Of a DNA stretch of 64,000 nucleotides, positions 34,035 to 42,997 are shown piece after piece; position 1 is the first letter of the stretch, and every line of letters starts with the position of its first letter. Source of the DNA: Gulosibacter macacae. GTDB lineage: Bacteria > Actinomycetota > Actinomycetes > Actinomycetales > Microbacteriaceae. The notes under the pieces are model-generated. The model made no database searches and was not told the origin of the DNA. It was given only the letters and a program-made list of their open reading frames with translations. Location of the stretch: contig NZ_RQVS01000013.1 of NCBI RefSeq assembly GCF_003865375.1, positions 33,144 to 97,143 of the forward strand. The letters run 5' to 3'. The translations under genes were made by a program, and so were the position numbers.

Positions 34035-34765
34035 ACCACAGCCGGCAAGGCGACGGTCACGAGCAGTGCGATGATCACGCTGTTGAAGATGAACGCGAGC
34101 ACATTGTGAAAGGTGGCCGTGCGCCTTGCCGCTGAGGTGCGGAAATGGCCAAGTCCGGCCGCGTAGCCGGTCGACATTTGCACCGCGAGAAAGACGAAGT
34201 CGCTGAACTGCGGCGGCTCGCTATCGGCCTCTAAGGTAATGGCGGATGCAACAGCCCACTCGCGGAGGTACTTCACCGCGAAGCTCGTGACGATGAGCGC
34301 CCATGAGCTGAGCACCGAGGCGAGTACTGCCGGAACTGCCCATTCCACCTCGCGCACCTCGGGGTCGAGCAGAAGCATGGCGACGAAGATGAGCGAGACG
34401 ATGGCGACCGTCACCGCGAGCGAGCCCTCGTTCGTGCCGAAGAACTGCATCCTTCGCCGTTCGAGTAGTGTGCGCGGCGACGAGTGCCGTGCGAGGCTTG
34501 CGAGGGCGTCACCGGTGCGATCACGAAACGCGATAAAGGTGAGCAGGGCGTAGCTCAGCGCGAGCACCACCATGGCGATGCCGTACGGCACGAGCAAGAT
34601 ACCGAATACCGCGAATCGGCTGGTCCAGATGGTGTCGAACGACCACGGCATGAATATGAGGATGACGGCTCCGCTCAGCGCACTTGCGATCGTTTGCCGC
34701 GGAGACTCGCGCGCGAGCCACGCGCGGAATCCGGCGGCATCAGGTCGACGGGAGCGAATAGCCAT
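34031..34765 (-). CDS. DUF1345 family membrane protein
   Basis: The 244-residue protein has about five membrane helices and the DUF1345 signature FSDFVFLAVQMSTGYAAG (about residues 188-205), which resembles a potassium-channel-like pore segment. The function is unknown. TAGTCT lies 6 bases before the ATG on the minus strand, so a leaderless message is likely. Confidence 0.87.
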   Translation of the reverse strand: MAIRSRRPDAAGFRAWLARESPRQTIASALSGAVILIFMPWSFDTIWTSRFAVFGILLVPYGIAMVVLALSYALLTFIAFRDRTGDALASLARHSSPRTLLERRRMQFFGTNEGSLAVTVAIVSLIFVAMLLLDPEVREVEWAVPAVLASVLSSWALIVTSFAVKYLREWAVASAITLEADSEPPQFSDFVFLAVQMSTGYAAGLGHFRTSAARRTATFHNVLAFIFNSVIIALLVTVALPAVV

Positions 34766-34774
34766 GCGACGAGA

Positions 34775-35197
34775 CTAGTCAGTGCGCTTTCGCCGCGCGT
34801 TGCGTCGAACCTCTTGGCGTCGACGGCGGTAGTCGCGATCCCAAGTGTCATAGTCGGGGTACTTCCGCCGAAACGCCTTCTTGCTGCGGAGCATGAGCAT
34901 CAGGTTGAGCAAAAAGACTGTCGGAAACACCAGCGCGCCCACCCAGGTCCAGAACGACATGGGTTCTCCGGGACCGAGGCTGTCCTGCAAGCCGAAGAGA
35001 AAATACGGCACCATGAATAGGCAGAAGCCGAAGAGAACGACCGTAGTCCAGGGTCCGGGTGGCACATCATCCGGGTCGATGCGCGAGTAGGCGGCGTCGA
35101 GATGCGACCAGGGGCTTGGCGGTAGCTGCGGGTCGGTGGGCCAGTTACTCACCGGCACAAATCCGGGCTCGCTGCCCCCGACTCCGTTCTTCGCCAT
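34775..35197 (-). CDS. Hypothetical protein with two membrane helices and a basic tail
   Basis: I do not recognise the family. The 140-residue product has a soluble Pro-rich N-terminal third (PTDPQLPPSPWSHLDAAYSRIDPDDVPPGPW), two membrane segments (about residues 51-70 and 82-101), and a strongly basic cytoplasmic end (KKAFRRKYPDYDTWDRDYRRRRQEVRRNARRKR). The ATG was preferred over an upstream frame extension that would enter repeat family C. It is 9 bases from the DUF1345 start and may be cotranscribed with it. Confidence 0.7.
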   Translation of the reverse strand: MAKNGVGGSEPGFVPVSNWPTDPQLPPSPWSHLDAAYSRIDPDDVPPGPWTTVVLFGFCLFMVPYFLFGLQDSLGPGEPMSFWTWVGALVFPTVFLLNLMLMLRSKKAFRRKYPDYDTWDRDYRRRRQEVRRNARRKRTD

Positions 35198-35263
35198 GGC
35201 CTCTACTTTGCCGAAGCGTGCAGCCCGAGTACATCCGCCCGCAGGCGCATCTGGTGATGCACT

Positions 35264-35333
35264 GCAAGGGTGGGCGAGATGGCTAAGTACCCCACCCATG
35301 GGTGGGGTACTTGACCACGAGGCCCACCCTTGC
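35264..35333. repeat. Repeat family C, copy 2 (perfect nested palindrome)
   Basis: A perfect 28-bp palindrome at 35285-35312 (left arm AAGTACCCCACCCA, right arm its exact complement) is enclosed by a second perfect 12-bp stem, GCAAGGGTGGGC (35264-35275) with GCCCACCCTTGC (35322-35333). It lies 13 bases beyond the aspS stop. Copy 1 at 15278 keeps the core but has a different, still paired, outer stem. Confidence 0.85.
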
Positions 35334-35345
35334 GGGCCGCACGCC

Positions 35346-36653
35346 CTACGGCTGCAGGCGGTTCGGGCCGCGGAAGAGGTAGGTCACTTCGCGCAGGTTC
35401 GGCTGGTGCAACATGAGCATGAGCACACGCGACAGGCCCATGCCGAAGCCACCGTGCGGGGGAGCGCCGTAGCGGAAGAAGTCGAGGTAGAAGCTGAGTT
35501 CAGCCGCATCCATGCCCTTGTCGGCAACCTGGCGCTCGAGCACGTCGAGACGGTGCTCGCGCTGTGCGCCGGTGGCGATCTCCACGCCGTTCCAGATGAG
35601 GTCGTACGAGCGCGTGAGCGACGCATCCTCGGTGGAACGCATGTGGTAGAACGGGCGAATCGACGCCGGGTAGTCGGTGAGGAACACAAACTCCGAACCG
35701 TGCTCTTCGAGTGCCCAGCGGCCAATCTCGCGCTCGCCCTCAGGATCCATATCGAGGTCGTTGCGCTCAAACTTGTGGCCGCGCGACTCGACGATCTCAC
35801 GCGCCTCAAGCAGCGGGATGCGGGGGATGGGGCCGGGGATCTTGACCTCAACGTCGAACAGGCGCTCGATGTCATCGCCATGCTTTTCCTTCACCGCGGT
35901 CAGCGCGGTGCGCATGAGTTCCTCGTGCATGTTCATGACGTCTTCGTGCGAGTCAATCCACGAGATCTCGGCGTCGACGCCGGTGAACTCGGTCGCGTGG
36001 CGCGAGGTGAATGACGGGTCGGCGCGGAAAACCGGACCAACTTCAAACACCTTGCCGAAGCCTGCCGACTGCGCCATCTGCTTAAAGAACTGCGGCGACT
36101 GGGCGAGGTAGGCCTTGCCCTCGAAGTAGCCGACCTCGAAGAGCTCAGCCCGCGACTCCGACGCCGAGGCCATGAGCTTCGGGGTGAAAATCTCGATGTA
36201 GTCGCGCTCGACCCAGTACTGACGCATCGCGTTCACGAGCGTCGTCTGGGCGCGGAACATCACGTTGTTGCGCTCGGTGCGCAAGTCGAGGAAGCGCCAG
36301 TCGAGGCGCTTGTCGATCGAGGTGTCGTCGGCGATCGGCGTCTCAGGGTCGGCTTCCGACTCGACCTTGATCGACGAAATCTTCACCTCAAGGCCGCCGA
36401 GCTTCACGCGCTCATCAGCCTTGAGGTCACCCTCGATCGTGAGCATGGTGCCCTGCGCGAGGTTCGAAATGGTGTCGCTGATCTCTTCGCGACCCTCGCT
36501 GCGAGGATTGACGAGCTGGCAGGCGCCGGTCTCATCGCGGAGCACGACGAACTGCACCTTCTTCTGGTCACGGACGGTGTCAACCCATCCCTGCACCTTG
36601 ACGGGGCCATCTTCGAGGGCGGCAAGCGCCGAAATTACGGTACGTTCAGTCAC
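35346..36653 (-). CDS. aspS: Archaeal-type aspartyl-tRNA synthetase (probably non-discriminating)
   Basis: It charges tRNA-Asp, and in this subtype often tRNA-Asn, with aspartate. The 435-residue length matches archaeal/eukaryotic AspRS, not the roughly 590-residue bacterial form with its GAD insertion. An N-terminal OB fold (VKVQGWVDTVRDQKKVQFVVLRDETG) precedes the class II core: motif 2 FEVGPVFRADPSFTSRHATEFTGVDAE and motif 3 GFGMGLSRVLMLML. A GTG start lies 6 bases after TAGGCT on the minus strand, divergent from the histidine phosphatase. Confidence 0.93.
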   Translation of the reverse strand: MTERTVISALAALEDGPVKVQGWVDTVRDQKKVQFVVLRDETGACQLVNPRSEGREEISDTISNLAQGTMLTIEGDLKADERVKLGGLEVKISSIKVESEADPETPIADDTSIDKRLDWRFLDLRTERNNVMFRAQTTLVNAMRQYWVERDYIEIFTPKLMASASESRAELFEVGYFEGKAYLAQSPQFFKQMAQSAGFGKVFEVGPVFRADPSFTSRHATEFTGVDAEISWIDSHEDVMNMHEELMRTALTAVKEKHGDDIERLFDVEVKIPGPIPRIPLLEAREIVESRGHKFERNDLDMDPEGEREIGRWALEEHGSEFVFLTDYPASIRPFYHMRSTEDASLTRSYDLIWNGVEIATGAQREHRLDVLERQVADKGMDAAELSFYLDFFRYGAPPHGGFGMGLSRVLMLMLHQPNLREVTYLFRGPNRLQP

Positions 36654-36659
36654 CCGACC

Positions 36660-36684
36660 AGCCTACCGGGCGGCTACGTAGACT
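36660..36684. promoter_or_regulatory. Back-to-back leaderless promoters (aspS and phosphatase)
   Basis: AGCCTA at 36660-36665 is TAGGCT read leftwards, 6 bases before the aspS GTG. TAGACT at 36679-36684 is 7 bases before the rightward ATG. The two -10 boxes are 13 bases apart, so the polymerases would compete. Confidence 0.55.
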
Positions 36685-36691
36685 CGGAGCC

Positions 36692-37345
36692 ATGCAGACG
36701 CAGCGCATCCATCTTGTTCGTCACGGCGAAGTGCACAACCCCGACGGCGTGCTCTATGGCCGGCTCCCGAACTACGGACTGAGCGAGCGCGGCCACCGCA
36801 TGGCGACGCTCGCGGCAGCAGATCTCGCTGGGCTTGCGAACAACCGGGATGCGCTCGCGAACGCGCGCCTGGTGGTCTCGCCCCTGCAGCGCACGCAGGA
36901 ATCGGCCGCACCCATTGCCGCGGCGCTCGAACTTGAGCCGATCATTGACGAGCGCATCATCGAACCCTGGAATGACTTCGAGGGCACGGTGCTCAAGCGG
37001 GCCGTGCGCGACCCACGCAACTGGGCGAAGCTCATCCGCCCCCTGCAACCGAGCTGGGGCGAGCCCTACCTCGAAATCGTGGCCCGTATGCGTGCTGCCA
37101 TGCTCGAGCATGCCGAGGCCGCAAATGGCGCAGATGTTATCGTGGTGTCTCATCAGCTGCCGATCTGGATGGTGCATCGGGCGGCCACAAATCAGCCGCT
37201 TCCGCACATTCCTTCGCAACGACGCTGTGCGCTCTCGAGCATCACAGTCATCGAAACTCACCCGGCGACCGACCTCACCGAGGTCGACTATCGCGAACCG
37301 GCGGCCAGTGAACTCGCCGCCGCCATTGACCAGGGAGCTGTGTGA
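36692..37345 (+). CDS. Histidine phosphatase family protein
   Basis: The 217-residue protein has the phosphoglycerate-mutase-like fold with the catalytic HLVRHGEVHNPDGVLYGR (RHG, His10), a second Arg in SPLQRTQESAAPIA, and the later VVSHQLPIW (His). These enzymes remove phosphate from small molecules; the substrate is not evident. It heads the cytochrome c maturation operon: its TGA overlaps the next GTG by 4 bp, and the same order is seen in many actinobacteria. Confidence 0.88.
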   Translation: MQTQRIHLVRHGEVHNPDGVLYGRLPNYGLSERGHRMATLAAADLAGLANNRDALANARLVVSPLQRTQESAAPIAAALELEPIIDERIIEPWNDFEGTVLKRAVRDPRNWAKLIRPLQPSWGEPYLEIVARMRAAMLEHAEAANGADVIVVSHQLPIWMVHRAATNQPLPHIPSQRRCALSSITVIETHPATDLTEVDYREPAASELAAAIDQGAV

Positions 37346-37941
37346 CCCGCGCAACCCGCCGCATCCGCCTCGCCTTCGCGACCGCCGCTGTCGCCGCACT
37401 CGCCCTCACCGGCTGCGCGAACGACTCCTTTGCCCAGCAGTACGCCGCGAACGCCGACCAGGGCTACGTCGCCGGTGACGGCTCGTGGCAGATCTTCCCC
37501 GCCGGTGAACGTGCCGAGCCGGTTGCCTATGAGGGCGTGGATGAATACGGCTCGACGATCTCGAGCGCGAATGTCGACGGCGTGGTCGTGATGAACTTTT
37601 GGTACGCCGCCTGCCCGCCCTGCCGTCTGGAGGCGCGCGATCTCGAAGCCGTGCACCAGAAGTATCAGGATGACGGCGTCTCGTTTGTCGGCGTCAATGT
37701 GTACGACCAGGCGCCGACGATCGAATCGTTCAACGAAGAGTTTGGCGTCACCTACCCGTCGATTCTCGATGTCTCGACCGCCTCGGTGCGCCTCGCCTTC
37801 GCCGACAACGTGCCGCCGCAGGCCATCCCTTCGACGCTCGTCATCGACGCCGAGGGCCGGGTTGCCGCGGTGATTCGCGGTATTGCCGACCCCTCGGTGC
37901 TGTCGACGATGATCGACGACGTGCTCGCCGAAACCGCGTAA
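37342..37941 (+). CDS. TlpA/ResA-like thiol-disulfide oxidoreductase lipoprotein
   Basis: The 199-residue protein begins with a lipoprotein signal ending ALALTGC (lipobox Cys about residue 23). A thioredoxin fold follows with the redox site WYAACPPCRLEA (CPPC), a VGVNVYDQ strand and the cis-Pro loop QAIPSTLVID. Outside the membrane it would reduce the CXXCH cysteines of apocytochrome c before haem ligation. CcdA, encoded next, supplies its electrons. Coupled by GTGA to the upstream gene. Confidence 0.93.
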   Translation: MTRATRRIRLAFATAAVAALALTGCANDSFAQQYAANADQGYVAGDGSWQIFPAGERAEPVAYEGVDEYGSTISSANVDGVVVMNFWYAACPPCRLEARDLEAVHQKYQDDGVSFVGVNVYDQAPTIESFNEEFGVTYPSILDVSTASVRLAFADNVPPQAIPSTLVIDAEGRVAAVIRGIADPSVLSTMIDDVLAETA

Positions 37942-38742
37942 ATGCTGGCCTTGGCCGCCTCGCCGGGCGAGATCATCATGAGCGGGCAACTGCTCGTGGC
38001 GTTGCCGTTGGCGCTGCTGGCTGGCCTCGTCTCGTTCGCCTCGCCCTGCGTGCTGCCGGTGGTGCCCGCCTACCTCGGGCTCATTGGCGCGACTTCTGAT
38101 GAACGTGGCAGCAAGGATGCAGCGGGGCGCAAGGATGCGGGCACCGTCACGAAGGTGCGTCGCGATGGCACCCGCGTGGTCATCGGCGCGACGCTCTTCG
38201 TTCTCGGCTTCTCGGTGATCTATGTGCTCTCGGGCGCGCTCTTCGGTCAGCTCGGTGCGTGGTTCCTGCGCTACCAAGACCCGGTGACGCGCGTGCTTGG
38301 CATCGTCGTCATCCTCATGGGCCTCGTGTTCATTGGCATGGTGCGTGGGCCGCTCGCGCGCACCCGACAACTCGGCGCGAAGCCGCTGGGCTTGGTCGGC
38401 GCGCCGCTTCTCGGCCTCGTGTTTGGCCTCGGCTGGGCGCCCTGCCTTGGGCCGACGCTCATTGCGATTCAAACGCTCTCGTTCGATGCGGCCTCGGCCG
38501 GTCGCGGGGCGCTCCTCGCCTTCATCTACTGCCTCGGCCTCGGACTGCCGTTCATCATTGCCGCCCTCGGCTGGAATGCGGCGACCCGCTGGCTCGGCTG
38601 GCTGAAGCGCCACATCCGCACGATCAACCTGATCGGCGGCGGCATCCTCGTCCTCATTGGTCTGCTCATGGTGCTTGGCATCTGGCAGCAATTCGTCTCG
38701 TATATCGGAGCTCTGCTACCCGGCTATGTCGCGCCCATCTGA
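37942..38742 (+). CDS. ccdA: CcdA-type transmembrane electron carrier
   Basis: CcdA passes reducing equivalents from cytoplasmic thioredoxin to TlpA/ResA. The 266-residue protein has six membrane helices. The first redox cysteine lies in [16 protein letters not shown] and the second in [14 protein letters not shown], the two halves of the DsbD-type repeat. The ATG directly follows the tlpA stop; a second ATG 12 codons in is possible. The 3' end overlaps resB by 17 bp. Confidence 0.94.
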   Translation: MLALAASPGEIIMSGQLLVALPLALLAGLVSFASPCVLPVVPAYLGLIGATSDERGSKDAAGRKDAGTVTKVRRDGTRVVIGATLFVLGFSVIYVLSGALFGQLGAWFLRYQDPVTRVLGIVVILMGLVFIGMVRGPLARTRQLGAKPLGLVGAPLLGLVFGLGWAPCLGPTLIAIQTLSFDAASAGRGALLAFIYCLGLGLPFIIAALGWNAATRWLGWLKRHIRTINLIGGGILVLIGLLMVLGIWQQFVSYIGALLPGYVAPI

Positions 38743-40399
38743 TCACATTGATGCCGGTCGCGACGGCTTCGAATCGCGCGACGCCCCGCGCCCCGCGGCG
38801 GCCAATCCCCTCATCCGTGCCTGGCGCGGGCTCTGGGCCTGGCTCACGAGCATGCGCACGGCGATCCTGCTGCTGCTCCTTCTCGCGGTGGCGGCGATTC
38901 CCGGTTCGCTCGTGCCGCAGCGCAGCTCCGACCCGAACGGGGTCACGCAGCACTTCACCGACAACCCCGATACGGCGCCCTTCCTCGATAGCCTCGGCAT
39001 GTACGACGTCTACACCTCGTGGTGGTTCTCGGCGATCTACATCCTGCTGTTTGTCTCGCTCGTCGGCTGCATCATTCCGCGCGTCAGCCACCACCTCAAG
39101 GCCCTCAAGGCGAAGCCGCCGCGCACCCCGGCGCGTCTCTCGCGGCTCGATGCCTACGCAACCGTGCGTCTCGACGAGCGCTGGGCTGGGCGCGAGGGCG
39201 AAGTCATTGACGCGGCCCGCAGCATCCTGCGCGAACGCAAGTACCGAGGCGAGCTCTACACGGGCCGCCGGGGCGAGCTCTCGGTCTCGGCCGAACGCGG
39301 CTATCTGCGCGAAACCGGCAACCTCATCTTCCACATCGCGATGCTTGGTCTGATCATCTCGGTCGGCGTGCTCTCGGGCTTCAATTGGCACGGCCAGCGC
39401 GTGCTCGTCGAGGGGCAGACCTTCGTCAATGGGCTCGTGAGCTACTCGTCGTTCTCACCCTCGCGATTCTTCAACCCGAACCAGCTGCCGCCCTATTCAC
39501 TCACCCTCGACCGCCTCGATGTCACCTACGAGACCGAGAACCCGAACGCCATCGGCACTCCGCTCGACTACACCGCCAACGTCACAGTGCAGCAGCCCGG
39601 CCAGCCCGTGCACGGTGACACCGTACGGGTGAACTCGCCGCTTCGTGTCGAGGGCACCGACGTGTACCTGCTCGCAAACGGCTACGCGCCGACCATCGTT
39701 GTGCGCGACCCCGAGGGCCGCGAGGTCTTCCGCGACTCGGTGCCGTTCATCCCGCAAGACAGCTTCCTCACCTCGACCGGTGTGGTGAAGGTGCCGGATG
39801 GGCTCGCGGAACAGGTCGGGTTCGTTGGCTTCTTCTATCCCACTGCCGCGCAACTCGAATCGGGTGCGCTCACCTCGGCGCACCAAGACCTGCAGAACCC
39901 GCTGCTCACGCTCAACGTCTACACCGGCAACCTTGGCCTCGACACCGGCCTACCGGTGTCGGTGTACCGCCTCGACACCACCCACCTCACGCCGATCGCC
40001 TCGCGCGAGCTCGACGTGAAGCCGTTGCAGCTCGGACCCGGCGACACGGTCGAGCTCCCGAACGGACTCGGCTCGATCACCCTCGAGGCCGAGATTCACC
40101 GCTACGCCTCGTTCGATGTGCACCGCGACTACACCCGCGCCCCGGTGGCGGTGTTCACGGTGCTGCTCATTGCCGGGCTCATCGTGGCGCTGCTCGTACC
40201 GCGCCGCCGCGTGTGGGTGAAGGCCGCGCCCGATGGCGACGGTGTGCTTGTCGAATTCGCTGGCCTCGCGCGCGGCGAAGACCCGCAGCTTGCGGGAGCA
40301 GTGAACGAGCTAGTCGACACGCTCACGGCAAAACTCGTATCCTGGCAGACAGACTCTGCGGCTGAAGCAAGCGCGCCGCATCGAAGGGACACCCCGTGA
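38726..40399 (+). CDS. resB: Cytochrome c biogenesis protein ResB
   Basis: ResB, with CcsB, forms the System II haem handling and ligation complex. The 557-residue protein has membrane helices at about residues 45-65, 95-115 and 195-215, then a large extracytoplasmic domain (about 220-465) and a final helix (about 475-495). Signatures are [24 protein letters not shown] and [15 protein letters not shown] place the start at this ATG, which overlaps ccdA; upstream codons are within ccdA. Confidence 0.94.
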   Translation: MSRPSDHIDAGRDGFESRDAPRPAAANPLIRAWRGLWAWLTSMRTAILLLLLLAVAAIPGSLVPQRSSDPNGVTQHFTDNPDTAPFLDSLGMYDVYTSWWFSAIYILLFVSLVGCIIPRVSHHLKALKAKPPRTPARLSRLDAYATVRLDERWAGREGEVIDAARSILRERKYRGELYTGRRGELSVSAERGYLRETGNLIFHIAMLGLIISVGVLSGFNWHGQRVLVEGQTFVNGLVSYSSFSPSRFFNPNQLPPYSLTLDRLDVTYETENPNAIGTPLDYTANVTVQQPGQPVHGDTVRVNSPLRVEGTDVYLLANGYAPTIVVRDPEGREVFRDSVPFIPQDSFLTSTGVVKVPDGLAEQVGFVGFFYPTAAQLESGALTSAHQDLQNPLLTLNVYTGNLGLDTGLPVSVYRLDTTHLTPIASRELDVKPLQLGPGDTVELPNGLGSITLEAEIHRYASFDVHRDYTRAPVAVFTVLLIAGLIVALLVPRRRVWVKAAPDGDGVLVEFAGLARGEDPQLAGAVNELVDTLTAKLVSWQTDSAAEASAPHRRDTP

Positions 40400-41469
40400 C
40401 TGACCCCGTTTCGCTGACCCAGACCCTGTCTGATTGGTCAAACCTCGTGCTCTACATCGCCATCGCGATCTACGCCGCGGCGTTCTTGCTCTTCACCCTC
40501 GACCTCGCCGGTCGCGGTTCGAAAGAAGCGAAGCAGGCCTCGGCACAGGGCAACTCAGCACTCGGCGCCACCGCGCGTGTGCGCGAGCGCGAACTCGTCG
40601 GCGCGGGCGTCACAACCGGTGCGGGCGTACAGGTCGGGGATGCGGGCATCACCACTTCGCGCGTCGGCGGCGGCGATGGCGTGACAGCCTCGACCCGCTG
40701 GCGTGACCGCTCGACCACGAAGTCCCTGCCGGTTGCGATGGTGCTCACGGCAGTGGCCTGGCTCTTCCACCTCGCGGCGACGGTGCTGCGCGGCGTTGCC
40801 GCCGAGCGCGTGCCGTGGTCGAACATGTTCGAGTTCTGGCTCACGGCGACCCTGCTCATTGTGTTCGTATTCCTTGCCATTCAGCTCTGGCAAGACCTGC
40901 GCTTCCTCGGCGCCTTCGTGACCGGCTTCGCCACGCTCTCGCTCGGCATCGCCACCATTGGGTTCTACGTCGGTGTCGCCCCGCTGCAGCCGGCGCTGCA
41001 ATCGGTGTGGCTCGTCATCCACGTGTTCGTGGCATCGGTGTCGACGGGCTTCCTCACGCTCGGCGCGGGGCTGTCGATTCTGCAGCTATTGCAGCAGCGC
41101 CGCGAGGCAGCGGTGCGCGCGGGCACGACGACGCGTGGCCCGCTCACGGCGCTCCCCCCTGCGGAGCGTCTCGAAGACCTCGCGTTCCGCATCAACATCA
41201 TCGGGTTCATCCTGTGGACCTTCACCCTTGTCGCCGGTGCCGTCTGGGCCGAGCGCGCCTGGGGCCGCTACTGGGGTTGGGACACCAAGGAGGTGTGGAC
41301 GTTCATCATCTGGGTCGTCTACGCCGGTTATCTGCACGCCCGCGGCACCCGCGGCTGGCGCGGCTCGCCCTCGGCCTGGCTCTCGATCGTGGGCTTCGCG
41401 ACGGTGCTGTTCAACTTCGGCATCGTGAACGTGTTCTTCAAGGGGCTGCACGCCTACTCGGGGCTGTAG
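40396..41469 (+). CDS. ccsB: Cytochrome c biogenesis protein CcsB (CcsA family)
   Basis: This haem-handling subunit of System II has 357 residues, a variable soluble loop (about 40-100), about seven more membrane helices and the tryptophan-rich haem motif WGRYWGWDTKEVWTFIIWVVYAGYLHAR (about 290-317). Conserved histidines are visible in TWRD-flanking WLFHLAATVLRG and LVIHVFVASVS. GTGA overlap with resB. Its 3' end overlaps the convergent menC by 16 bp. Confidence 0.94.
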   Translation: MTDPVSLTQTLSDWSNLVLYIAIAIYAAAFLLFTLDLAGRGSKEAKQASAQGNSALGATARVRERELVGAGVTTGAGVQVGDAGITTSRVGGGDGVTASTRWRDRSTTKSLPVAMVLTAVAWLFHLAATVLRGVAAERVPWSNMFEFWLTATLLIVFVFLAIQLWQDLRFLGAFVTGFATLSLGIATIGFYVGVAPLQPALQSVWLVIHVFVASVSTGFLTLGAGLSILQLLQQRREAAVRAGTTTRGPLTALPPAERLEDLAFRINIIGFILWTFTLVAGAVWAERAWGRYWGWDTKEVWTFIIWVVYAGYLHARGTRGWRGSPSAWLSIVGFATVLFNFGIVNVFFKGLHAYSGL

Positions 41470-42467
41470 GCCGCGCCCAGAGTGCTGAGGTGCTCGAAGC
41501 ACGCCCGGATGCGCTCGAACCACCAGTTCTGGCACGCATCGGATGCAGCAAACTCACGCAAGAGCGCCGCATCCGGCACCGCAGGGGCGAGCGAAACTTG
41601 ACCCTGCACCGCGACCCGCGGTTCCCGCACCACATCGGCGGCGAACAGCGACACGGTCGCGAGCCCCGCGGCATAGCGCGGCTGCGGTAGGCGCGCGGCA
41701 AGCTGTGCGCCCATGACAATGCCGACCGAGGTGTCGAGCGCGCTTGAGACGGTAGCGCTGAGCCCGGATGCGGCGACCACCTCGGCCGCGCGCCGCACGC
41801 CCCCGAGTGGTTGCGCTTTGACGATGACGTGATCGGCAGCCCCCGCCCGCGCGACCGCGAGCGGATCGGCGGCCTTTCGCACCGACTCATCAGCGGCAAT
41901 CCGCACGCCCGGCACCGCGCGACGCACTTCGGCGAGCTCGGTCACCGACGCGACCGGCTGCTCGACGTACTCAAACTCGAACCCCGCAGCGGTCATCGCG
42001 CGCAGCGCCGTGACTGCTTCGGGCACGGACCAGCCCGCATTCGCATCGATGCGCAGGCGAGCGGTCGGCAGCGCATCCCGCACTGCCTCGAGCCGAGCGA
42101 GATCATCAGCCAGCATCTGTCCGCGCTCGGCAACCTTGACCTTCGCCACCCGGCACCCGTCGTAACGAGCGAGCACCTGCGGCACCGCATCCGCCGTCAC
42201 CGCGGGCACCGTCGCGTTGACCTCGACCGTGCCGGAATCGAGCCGCTCAAGCGAGGCGTCGAAGCCGTACTCGATCGCGGCGGCAAGCCACGCCGACGCT
42301 TCGGCCGGCGCGTATTCCAGGAACGGCGAAAACTCACTCCACGCTTCCGTGCCCGCAAACAGCACCGCTTCGCGCTCGGTCACGCCGCGAAAACGTGTGT
42401 TCAGCGGCAGCGCCACGACATGCGCGCGCTCGAGCAGATCAGCGAGTGAAGGATGCACGCGCTCCAT
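41454..42467 (-). CDS. menC: o-Succinylbenzoate synthase
   Basis: MenC dehydrates SHCHC to o-succinylbenzoate in menaquinone synthesis. The 337-residue enolase-superfamily protein has the KVKVAERGQ lysine motif (about residue 115), the metal ligands in LRIDANAGWSVPEA (Asp), FEYVEQPV (Glu) and RIAADESVRK (Asp), and the second lysine in HVIVKAQPLGG. All catalytic residues are present. I chose the ATG with GGAAG just upstream; a TTG 8 codons earlier is possible. It is the only minus-strand gene in this half of the men cluster. Confidence 0.93.
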   Translation of the reverse strand: MERVHPSLADLLERAHVVALPLNTRFRGVTEREAVLFAGTEAWSEFSPFLEYAPAEASAWLAAAIEYGFDASLERLDSGTVEVNATVPAVTADAVPQVLARYDGCRVAKVKVAERGQMLADDLARLEAVRDALPTARLRIDANAGWSVPEAVTALRAMTAAGFEFEYVEQPVASVTELAEVRRAVPGVRIAADESVRKAADPLAVARAGAADHVIVKAQPLGGVRRAAEVVAASGLSATVSSALDTSVGIVMGAQLAARLPQPRYAAGLATVSLFAADVVREPRVAVQGQVSLAPAVPDAALLREFAASDACQNWWFERIRACFEHLSTLGAAYSPE

Positions 42468-42525
42468 TGTCGTCTTCCGTGTCGAATTCAAGGTCAGAAC
42501 GCTCGCGAGTGCTTAGAATCATGCG

Positions 42526-42951
42526 ATGACCACACTGCAACGACCCGAGCGAACGGTGCGTCCGGCGTACCGTCACGCCGAAGAGGTGCCCGCACCCTGG
42601 GTCGAGCAGATGCTCAATCCGCTCGGCTGGAAGGTCGGCCACTGGGCCATGTTCGTCGCCTGGGTCACCCTCGCCGCTGACATCATCGCTGGCCTGTACC
42701 TCTTCAACTTCTTCGGGCTCGGCCGGCAATTCGAGCTGCAAATGTGGTTGCTCATTGCGGGCATCCTCGGGTTTATCGCGATCACCATGTCGCTCTACGC
42801 CATCGTCTTCCGTTCGGGGCGCGGGGCAGGCGTCATTGCGCTGCTCTTCTCGCTCGCCGTGGGCGCGGCACCCGCGTGGCTCGTGGGCAATACGATCTTG
42901 CAGCTCATCATCAATGGCGGCCAACTGCCGTCGGCACCGATCGACTGGTAG
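42526..42951 (+). CDS. Hypothetical membrane protein in the men cluster
   Basis: The 141-residue product has a soluble N-terminus (about 40 residues) and three membrane helices (about 45-66, 74-98 and 101-125). I do not recognise the family. TAGAAT ends 6 bases before the ATG, the clearest leaderless -10 box in the window. It stands between divergent menC and co-directional menB. Confidence 0.75.
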   Translation: MTTLQRPERTVRPAYRHAEEVPAPWVEQMLNPLGWKVGHWAMFVAWVTLAADIIAGLYLFNFFGLGRQFELQMWLLIAGILGFIAITMSLYAIVFRSGRGAGVIALLFSLAVGAAPAWLVGNTILQLIINGGQLPSAPIDW

Positions 42952-42997
42952 CACTGCTGCGCACGTGGTCGTGCCGCCATCGCAGTACGGTGGAGGC

